Assembly (NCBI GenBank): GCA_964435455.1
Contig: CAYSYH010000034.1
Span: 1-8,206 of the forward strand
Direction of reading: 5' to 3'
Length of the DNA stretch: 8,206 nucleotides
Source: CAYSYH01 sp964435455
GTDB taxonomy: Bacteria; Patescibacteriota; WWE3; 2-01-FULL-39-13; JAACPI01
Shown here: in pieces, positions 1 through 4,933 of the stretch
How positions within the stretch are numbered: position 1 is the first letter of the stretch
How the letters are laid out: each line of letters opens with the position of its first letter
The notes under the pieces: generated by a model
Databases searched by the model: none
Seen by the model: the letters and a program-made list of their open reading frames with translations, nothing else
What the model was told of the DNA's origin: nothing
Position numbers and translations under genes: made by a program

Positions 1-1485
1 CTGGCGGTTTGGCTGCATATCTAAACGCTCTTTATGAAAGGGATAAATAGCCTCTACAACTAAACTATCTTCGGTTAAATCTTTAAATTTACACCTGTTT
101 AAAATTACCGATAAAGATGGTCTTTTTTTAGATACATCTTTTATAAAATCATTCCAAGAAAAATCTTTTAAGGCCACAAAAACACTTTCTTTTTTTATTT
201 GAGGTCTAGAGGAAGAGTCTAAAGCAGGCGAAATTACATCGGGTGTAACAGAATTTAAGTTAATAGAGTCCTCCTTAACAAATTCTACAGAATCTTGACC
301 CTTATCGGGTAAAGAATCTTGTACATAGGGGAGCTGTTTATACGGTCTGGATGATTTATTTTTATTTAAGTTAGAACCAGAGCTATTTTTAGGAGAGTCA
401 TTTTGCGGAGAAAGAATTTTTTTTTGGCCTTCTAAAAAATCAATAAATTCTAAACTAGCCGATTCTAAAGGCAATGATGGATATACTGCATACTTTATCT
501 GCTCCATACTAGCATTAAAAACCTTTAAAGCTTTTAACAAAGAGGTATTTGTAAACTTTAAGGATTGCTCTTTAACTAAGTCTATAAGGTTAGGTTCTAA
601 TGTAATAAGCTTATTTGCACCACTCTTCAAAAAAATTATTTGTCTTAAATAATTTAATATTTCCTTATTCCACTGTTCTAAATTTTTACCCTTAGAATTA
701 ACCTGGTTAATTAAATCAATACTTAACTGTAGGTCTTTATTTAAAAGAGATTCAAAAAAACGATACGTAAAATCGTTACCTACTGTATCTAAAACTTCGT
801 CAACACTCAAACCCCCAACTATTACTTGTTCTAACAAAGTTTCGGCATCTCTAAAGCCTCCTCTACTAGCTTGTGCTATTCTTAATAAATCAATTTCTTT
901 TATATTAAATTTTTCTTTTTTAGATATAAGCCTAAGCTTTTCAACTATATCTTTGTCTTGAGCTCTTTTTATAGCAAACTGTTGACATCTAGAACGTATG
1001 GTTTCAATTACCTTTTCGGGTTCTGTGGTGGCCAAAACAAAATATGTATTTTTAGGAGGTTCTTCTAAAGTTTTAAGTAAAGCGTTAAAAGCACCTTTGG
1101 AAAGCATGTGCACCTCATCTATAATATAAAATTTGATTTTACCGTGTGTTGGAGAAAGATTTATACGATCATTTATAAAGCGTATGTTTTCTACACTATT
1201 ATTGCTTGCAGCATCTAGCTCTATTAAATCTGCGTAAGTTCCTCTATCTATAGCTTTGCATGAATCACATTTTAGGCAAGCATCTCCAATTTTTTTAAAA
1301 TTCTCGCAAACTAAAGATTTAGCAACAATACGAGCTAAAGAGGTTTTACCAGTTCCTCTGGGACCATAAAATAGTAAAGCGTGGCTTAAGGTACCTTGCA
1401 TTAAATTATTTTTTAAGGCAGAAACCACAGAAGTATTACCAAAGACTTGTTTAAAGTTTTTAGGCCTGTATTTAGTATAAAACAT
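1..1485 (-). CDS. dnaX: DNA polymerase III subunit gamma/tau (DnaX), 3' end cut off by window edge
   Basis: I translated this by hand from the ATG at 1485-1483; 495 codons stay open to base 1, so the C-terminus lies outside the window. DnaX is the AAA+ motor of the clamp loader, which loads the sliding clamp onto primed DNA; the long tau form also links polymerases to the helicase. Visible in order: a YTKYRPKNF start typical of the family; Walker A GPRGTGKTS at residues 41-49; a zinc-module Cys set at 60, 70, 73 and 76; Walker B IIDEVHML at 121-128; the LATTEPEKV sensor-1 region near 151; the RSRC motif at 164-167; and a sensor-2 RDAETLLEQ at 212-220. A domain III-like helical region runs to about 352, then a Ser/Pro/Asn-rich linker of about 358-435, then the start of a tau-type C-terminal domain. 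An in-frame TAG lies three codons upstream of the ATG, fixing the start. No Shine-Dalgarno is seen. An A9 run at codons 354-357 is discussed separately. Confidence 0.96.
   Translation of the reverse strand, partial: MFYTKYRPKNFKQVFGNTSVVSALKNNLMQGTLSHALLFYGPRGTGKTSLARIVAKSLVCENFKKIGDACLKCDSCKAIDRGTYADLIELDAASNNSVENIRFINDRINLSPTHGKIKFYIIDEVHMLSKGAFNALLKTLEEPPKNTYFVLATTEPEKVIETIRSRCQQFAIKRAQDKDIVEKLRLISKKEKFNIKEIDLLRIAQASRGGFRDAETLLEQVIVGGLSVDEVLDTVGNDFTYRFFESLLNKDLQLSIDLINQVNSKGKNLEQWNKEILNYLRQIIFLKSGANKLITLEPNLIDLVKEQSLKFTNTSLLKALKVFNASMEQIKYAVYPSLPLESASLEFIDFLEGQKKILSPQNDSPKNSSGSNLNKNKSSRPYKQLPYVQDSLPDKGQDSVEFVKEDSINLNSVTPDVISPALDSSSRPQIKKESVFVALKDFSWNDFIKDVSKKRPSLSVILNRCKFKDLTEDSLVVEAIYPFHKERLDMQPNRQ
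398..425 (-). promoter_or_regulatory. candidate A9 slippage site in dnaX giving a short gamma-like product
   Basis: The coding strand has nine consecutive A at 425-417 (codons CAA AAA AAA ATT, residues 354-357), directly after the core clamp-loader domains and before the low-complexity linker. Insertion of one A, or a -1 shift, would add N-S-F-S-A-K and stop at TGA (400-398), giving a protein of about 362 residues. A +1 shift also terminates within 20 codons. Known precedent: dnaX of Thermus thermophilus uses transcriptional slippage on an A9 run, and E. coli dnaX uses ribosomal -1 frameshifting on A6G, to make gamma. That it works here is inference. Confidence 0.5.
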
Positions 1486-1675
1486 AAAAATCTAAAAAAT
1501 TAGTTAATCTTTATAAGTTAAAAGGCGGTATTTCATTATTCTAACAAGCAGGAACATTAAATATAGAATACTAAACTAACAGAATTTTCTAAAGGATATT
1601 TTAATTATATATAAAAGAAAGATAATTATTTTTTAACTTATTTACTTTAAAATATAATTAGTTAGAAAAATAAAT
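1486..1675. other. 190-nt intergenic region between pth and dnaX
   Basis: This is the longest gene-free stretch in the window and is very A+T-rich, with one small G+C patch (GGCGG at 1524-1528). I see no tRNA, no 4.5S/SRP RNA core (its conserved GGAAG-CAGCC tetraloop region is absent) and no convincing G+C-rich terminator after pth. On the minus strand it holds a candidate extended -10 element (entered separately) and a ten-residue mini-ORF, MKYRLLTYKD, at 1536-1504 that precedes dnaX by 18 nt. The mini-ORF could be a leader peptide but may well be chance. Confidence 0.5.
1538..1546 (-). promoter_or_regulatory. candidate extended -10 promoter element for dnaX
   Basis: The minus strand reads TGT-TAGAAT here, an extended -10 element with one mismatch to TATAAT. 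The predicted start of transcription is near 1531, leaving a leader of about 46 nt before the dnaX ATG. No good -35 is present at 16-18 nt. A plain TATAAT at 1609-1604 on the same strand is an alternative. In DNA this A+T-rich, such matches arise often by chance. Confidence 0.3.
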
Positions 1676-2221
1676 TTACTCACTTTTTCCATTTACAAAA
1701 TCCTTTAAAAGGGAATTTAAAGAGGTAGTATAAAGTTTTTTTAGAGCATTAAGTTCTAATTTTGTTAGATTTTTTAAAACAAAATCGTAAGCTTTATGCT
1801 GTGTTGGATTATAATTTTTGGGGGCAACACCTATTTTTAAACGGTGCAATTGTTTTGTTTTAAAAACATCAAAAATGTTTTGCACACCCTTATGCCCGCC
1901 AGAACCCCCTTTAGTTACATATTTGTAAGACCCAATAAATTGATCTATATCATCATGTACAATTAATATATCTTTTAATAAAATATTATAATAGGACTGA
2001 AGTAATTTTAAGGCTTCCCCAGAATTATTCATAAAAGTTAAAGGTTTTGCTAAAATAAGTTTATCTACCCTTAGTTCCAAAGACTTAGTTTTTTTATTTT
2101 CTTTAAATTTTAAGTTTGGAACCAAATCTTGGCAAAAATAGTCTAAAATTATAAAACCAACATTATGACGGTTTTTAAAATTTATAGGTAAAGGATTGCC
2201 TAAACCCACTATTAACTTCAT
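1676..2221 (-). CDS. pth: peptidyl-tRNA hydrolase
   Basis: Cleaves the ester bond of peptidyl-tRNAs that drop off the ribosome, recycling tRNA in the cytoplasm; usually essential. At 181 residues it is slightly shorter than the usual 185-195. Family motifs: VGLGNP at 5-10 with Asn9; RHNVGF at 18-23 with the catalytic His19; TFMNNSG at 62-68, the substrate-binding Met/Asn loop; IVHDDID at 87-93 with Asp90 as the expected His partner; GGSGGHKGVQNI at 105-116; and HRLKIGV at 126-132. One oddity: the Asn that follows Gly-Gly-His in E. coli Pth (Asn114) is Lys111 here. The start is the only Met before the VGLGNP strand, and a -10-like TGC-TATACT ends 6 nt before it, suggesting a leaderless transcript. 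It is separated from the upstream acidic membrane-protein gene by 62 nt, so it may have its own promoter. Confidence 0.97.
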   Translation of the reverse strand: MKLIVGLGNPLPINFKNRHNVGFIILDYFCQDLVPNLKFKENKKTKSLELRVDKLILAKPLTFMNNSGEALKLLQSYYNILLKDILIVHDDIDQFIGSYKYVTKGGSGGHKGVQNIFDVFKTKQLHRLKIGVAPKNYNPTQHKAYDFVLKNLTKLELNALKKLYTTSLNSLLKDFVNGKSE

Positions 2222-2227
2222 ACTTAA

Positions 2228-2236
2228 AGTATAGCA
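2228..2236 (-). promoter_or_regulatory. extended -10 element directly before pth, leaderless type
   Basis: The minus strand reads TGC-TATACT, then TTAAGT, then ATG. The hexamer matches TATAAT at five of six positions and has the extended TGn. With the normal 6-nt discriminator the first transcribed base would be the A of the pth start codon. A TTGTAT lies further upstream but only 14 nt from the hexamer, so no standard -35 is claimed. Confidence 0.5.
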
Positions 2237-2258
2237 TTTATTAAAAAATACAATATAA

Positions 2259-2276
2259 AATGATGTTTAAATCATT
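2259..2276 (-). terminator. weak hairpin after the acidic membrane-protein gene, possible terminator
   Basis: A perfect 6-bp inverted repeat, AATGAT / ATCATT, with a 6-nt loop lies 7 nt past the stop codon of the upstream gene. On the minus strand it is followed by a broken T-rich tract ending in TTTTTT. The stem has only one G-C pair, so it would be a weak terminator. Position is the best argument for it. Confidence 0.3.
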
Positions 2277-2283
2277 AAGTAAA

Positions 2284-2766
2284 CTACTCGGATTCGGGAA
2301 AGTAATAAATATCCTCTTTGGGGTTATACGAGTCAGTATAATCTTCAGCATTATCTTCTAAAGAATTTGTGTTATCATCAAAAACTCCTAAAACATCTTG
2401 AGCTTCTTGTTCTAATGTAGTGGTATCTTCATCTAAACCTTCTAAATCATTAAGTAAAGAATCTTCTTCTAAAACATCTTGGAACAAAACATCTAAATCG
2501 TCAGAGGGCTCATTGGTTTTTGTAGGTTCATTAATTGTATTTTGTTTGGAGTTGACGTCATAAACACTTAAATAATAAGTCTCTGCGGCTTTGTAACCTT
2601 GAAAAGCAGCATATTTAGTAACCAAAAGGCCTAACATTAAAGATAATGTAATAGCAATTACATAATAAGGAACAAAAGAAAGATTAACAGAATGAACTAA
2701 TAAAGGGTGCTTAGATAAGTCTGAATGTACTTTATTTCTAGCTGCTTTTAAATGTTTTATTGGCAT
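2284..2766 (-). CDS. hypothetical single-pass membrane protein with acidic C-terminal tail
   Basis: Not recognised. The 160-residue product has a basic N-terminus (Lys4, Lys7, Arg10, Lys12, Lys19), one hydrophobic segment at about 31-50, then about 90 residues from 71 onward with 28 Asp/Glu and only three Lys. By the positive-inside rule the N-terminus would be cytoplasmic and the acidic tail outside, which is inference. The tail is probably disordered and repeats a D-V-L motif; two QDVL copies share an identical 12-nt coding sequence. It ends in TAG, the only non-TAA stop seen here. It sits upstream of pth and diverges from the orphan plus-strand gene across a 68-bp gap. Confidence that it is a real gene rests on the membrane topology, the sensible start and the promoter-like signal just upstream. 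The function is unknown. Confidence 0.75.
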   Translation of the reverse strand: MPIKHLKAARNKVHSDLSKHPLLVHSVNLSFVPYYVIAITLSLMLGLLVTKYAAFQGYKAAETYYLSVYDVNSKQNTINEPTKTNEPSDDLDVLFQDVLEEDSLLNDLEGLDEDTTTLEQEAQDVLGVFDDNTNSLEDNAEDYTDSYNPKEDIYYFPESE

Positions 2767-2773
2767 TAAATAA

Positions 2774-2802
2774 AATTTAGCATAAAATTAAAAAAAATAC
2801 AA
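2774..2802 (-). promoter_or_regulatory. promoter for the acidic membrane-protein gene, near-leaderless
   Basis: On the minus strand a TTGTAT (2802-2797) lies 17 nt before TAAATT (2779-2774), which is preceded by TGC as an extended -10. The hexamer ends 7 nt before the ATG at 2766, so transcription would start at or one base before the start codon. The TGC-TA..T arrangement resembles that before pth. Confidence 0.4.
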
Positions 2803-2822
2803 GGGAATTTTAAACAAAAAAT

Positions 2823-2828
2823 TATAAA
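2823..2828 (+). promoter_or_regulatory. -10-like element directly before the plus-strand orphan gene
   Basis: TATAAA is followed by CATATA and then the ATG at 2835, so the normal spacing would place the first transcribed base on the A of the start codon. No -35 is visible and there is no TGn extension. Shares the 68-bp divergent gap with the promoter of the minus-strand membrane-protein gene. Confidence 0.35.
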
Positions 2829-2834
2829 CATATA

Positions 2835-4031
2835 ATGAGTAAAATAAAAAATAACCAAGAAACACAAGAAGAAGTACCCATAGAAAGGGAAATTTTCAAT
2901 ACAGGATTAAGGCTTATTAACAGTATAAACAATAATCAAAGAGAATTACCAGATGGGAGTGAATATAGAAACTCTGGGGTATATATAAGATATGAGTTAG
3001 ATAAAGAAGAAGAGGAGGAGGAGGAGGAAGAAAGAAGAATGGAAAAAATAAATTTAAGTATTATTGTTAATGTAAAAGAAAAGCAAGAATCCGAAGGAAT
3101 AGAAATACCACAATTAGATATATATAAAATATTGACTGTAAAAAGATTTGGGAATAACCGTGTAAAAATAGAACTCAACCCAAAGTTAAAAGAATTTTTA
3201 AATGAAGAAGAAGAAGAAAAAGATTTTTTGCAAAAAGTAGAAGTACTTTTATATCTTTTAGAAAACCCAAGTGAAGAAATAGAACAAAAATTAGAAAATT
3301 TATATAGACAAATAAAAGAAACTGCAGAAAAAGCGGGAATTAGTAAAACAAGGGATGCTACCCAAAGGGAAACAAATAATAAATACAATGCACATAGGTA
3401 TATAGAAAGAATACAATTTAGTTTGATGTACGTGAAAGAGCTTGTAAAAAGTACGGGTAAAATAAGATATTTAATAGGGGGAATACTTTACCACGCAAGC
3501 CAAATAAGTTTATTGGAAGAACAAAAAAAAATTGCAGATACAAGTTTGCAAAATTATTACGCAGACCTATTTGATTTAATGGAAAAAGCCTTTAAAAAAC
3601 TAGATGAATCTAGTATACAACAGGGTGTTATTAAAGCTTTTTTAATAGCCTTGGGGACAAAAATTGAGGATATTATAGAAGGTGCTTTAGAAAGTCTGGT
3701 ACAGATTGAATACATTTCGTACATAAAAGGACCAATAAAAATAGAAAAAAGAAAAGATGATGACCAAAATAAACAAGAGGTGATAATTTATTATGAAGAT
3801 AAAAGTGTAAAATATGGCTATATAGAAAATGATGATATTGAACACAAAATAAAAATAATAATTTTAAAATTTGGTGATTATTTTATAATTTATGACAAAG
3901 CTGATAAAAAGTTTTGGATTATAGGTAAAGAGGAAAATAGAATAAAATTAGAAAGTGTAGAAAGAAACGAAAAATATACATTACACAAAAACTTAGAAAA
4001 AATAAAAGAGAGATTACAAAAAAATAATTAA
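2835..4031 (+). CDS. hypothetical Glu/Lys-rich protein, orphan on the plus strand
   Basis: Not recognised. The 398-residue product has no signal peptide and no clear membrane segment, so it is probably cytoplasmic. Glu makes up about 15% of residues (60 by my count). A strand-rich N-terminal part (about 46-115) is interrupted by nine consecutive Glu at 58-66. Five more Glu follow at 124-128. Residues about 130-290 look helical, and 290-380 look strand-rich, with alternating charged and aromatic/Ile positions (for example YFIIYD at 349-354 and KFWIIG at 359-364). Ile is written mostly as ATA, unlike the ATT use common in the neighbours. It is the only gene on its strand, lies between dprA and the acidic membrane protein, and its TAA shares a TTAA with the dprA stop. 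This could mark an inserted lineage-specific gene, which is inference. No Shine-Dalgarno is present. Confidence 0.85.
   Translation: MSKIKNNQETQEEVPIEREIFNTGLRLINSINNNQRELPDGSEYRNSGVYIRYELDKEEEEEEEEERRMEKINLSIIVNVKEKQESEGIEIPQLDIYKILTVKRFGNNRVKIELNPKLKEFLNEEEEEKDFLQKVEVLLYLLENPSEEIEQKLENLYRQIKETAEKAGISKTRDATQRETNNKYNAHRYIERIQFSLMYVKELVKSTGKIRYLIGGILYHASQISLLEEQKKIADTSLQNYYADLFDLMEKAFKKLDESSIQQGVIKAFLIALGTKIEDIIEGALESLVQIEYISYIKGPIKIEKRKDDDQNKQEVIIYYEDKSVKYGYIENDDIEHKIKIIILKFGDYFIIYDKADKKFWIIGKEENRIKLESVERNEKYTLHKNLEKIKERLQKNN
3006..3032 (+). repeat. GAA/GAG trinucleotide repeat coding for nine Glu
   Basis: Codons GAA GAA, five GAG, GAA GAA, followed by AGA AGA, at residues 58-66 of the orphan gene. 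A second tract of five GAA codons lies at 3204-3218. Such in-frame triplet repeats can change length by replication slippage without breaking the frame. Confidence 0.85.
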
Positions 4032-4909
4032 ACTAACCTGTACATTGAATTTGATTCTTGCTTTATAAGCCCTTGTAATTCTAAACTTGCTAGAGTAACC
4101 AATAATTCTGTACTTTTTAAATTGGATTTTTTTAATAAGTCATCAAAATGTTGTAGATTAGCATTTAACAAATTTAAAACAATTTGTTCTTGAGTAGATA
4201 ATTTTGTTTTAAAATTACTCTTAAAATTGTTGTTTTTAGTAAAAAAGGAATGGACATTAGGTTTTAAATATTTTAAAAGAACATTAAAACTATACAAACA
4301 TATAGCCTTTTTATTTTTTAGTCCTTCACCTATTAAAAAATTTGTTCCTAAAGATTGAGCAGAATAAAGATTTCCCGGAACAGAAAAAACTTTTTTATTT
4401 TCTTTAAAAGCCTGTTTTACAGTATAAAAAGTGCCGCTTGGCATACCGGCTTCAATAACTACTGTTGCGCTACCAATACTAGCTAACAAAGCATCCCGCG
4501 CAGGGAATGTCCATTTTTTAGCGCTTTGTGTGGGTTTAAATTGGCTTAAAATTAGCAAATTCTTTTTACTATTTTTATAAAGCCGTAAAAGAAAGGGTGG
4601 GATATAATCAAAACCATAACCTAAACAAATTATAGTTTTAAAATTTTTTTTAATTGCCGTGTCAAAAACACACCTATCTATACCAGCAACATAACCGCTT
4701 ACAGTAACTATGTTATGACTACCTAAAAAGCTACACATATCATTACAAACTCTTAACCCATACGAAGTAGCTTTACGAGACCCAACAACTGTAATACTTT
4801 TTTCAAAAAGCAAATCCTTATTTCCTATATAATAGATATTTTTATATTTTTTTAAATTCTTAAAAATATCTAAATCTAAAGTTTTTACTAATTTTTTATC
4901 TATCTGCAT
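4028..4909 (-). CDS. dprA: DNA-processing protein DprA (Smf)
   Basis: DprA binds incoming single-stranded DNA during natural transformation and loads RecA onto it; the family is also widespread in bacteria not known to be competent. The 293-residue product has a Rossmann-like DprA domain: VVGSRKAT at 41-48, TVSGYVAGID at 69-78, FPARDALLASIG at 135-146, VVIEAG at 150-155, SGT at 158-160, VFSVPGN at 174-180 and SLGTNFLIGEG at 186-196. A winged-helix-like C-terminal domain (about 237-293) closes the protein. It is shorter than the common 350-380 because the N-terminal SAM-like domain is nearly absent. The FPxRNRxIAG signature is altered to R138-D139-A140. The start is 24 nt after the mrdA stop, in A+T-rich DNA without a Shine-Dalgarno, so it is probably co-transcribed. 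Its TAA overlaps that of the convergent orphan gene. Confidence 0.94.
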   Translation of the reverse strand: MQIDKKLVKTLDLDIFKNLKKYKNIYYIGNKDLLFEKSITVVGSRKATSYGLRVCNDMCSFLGSHNIVTVSGYVAGIDRCVFDTAIKKNFKTIICLGYGFDYIPPFLLRLYKNSKKNLLILSQFKPTQSAKKWTFPARDALLASIGSATVVIEAGMPSGTFYTVKQAFKENKKVFSVPGNLYSAQSLGTNFLIGEGLKNKKAICLYSFNVLLKYLKPNVHSFFTKNNNFKSNFKTKLSTQEQIVLNLLNANLQHFDDLLKKSNLKSTELLVTLASLELQGLIKQESNSMYRLV

Positions 4910-4933
4910 TTTTATAAAAACAAATAAAAATAT

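Noticed and set aside
1604..1609. TATAAT on the minus strand in the pth-dnaX gap
   Set aside because: A good hexamer but no -35 and an embedding AT palindrome; kept only as an alternative to the TGT-TAGAAT element closer to dnaX.
1486..1675. Possible SRP (4.5S) RNA or other RNA gene between pth and dnaX
   Set aside because: The SRP RNA gene often lies near dnaX, but no conserved core, no G+C-rich stem and no tRNA-like arms can be found here.
2389..2481. Identical 12-nt repeat coding for QDVL twice in the acidic membrane protein
   Set aside because: Too short and too imperfect around the core to call a repeat family; probably local duplication in a disordered acidic tail.
2831..2836. Perfect TATAAT just before the orphan gene
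   Set aside because: It overlaps the start codon, so transcription would begin inside the gene; the TATAAA at 2823-2828 is better placed.
2936..3388. Minus-strand open frame of 150 codons, Ser-rich
   Set aside because: It is the antisense shadow of the orphan gene: its Ser runs are the complement of the GAA/GAG Glu repeats, and it has no family features.
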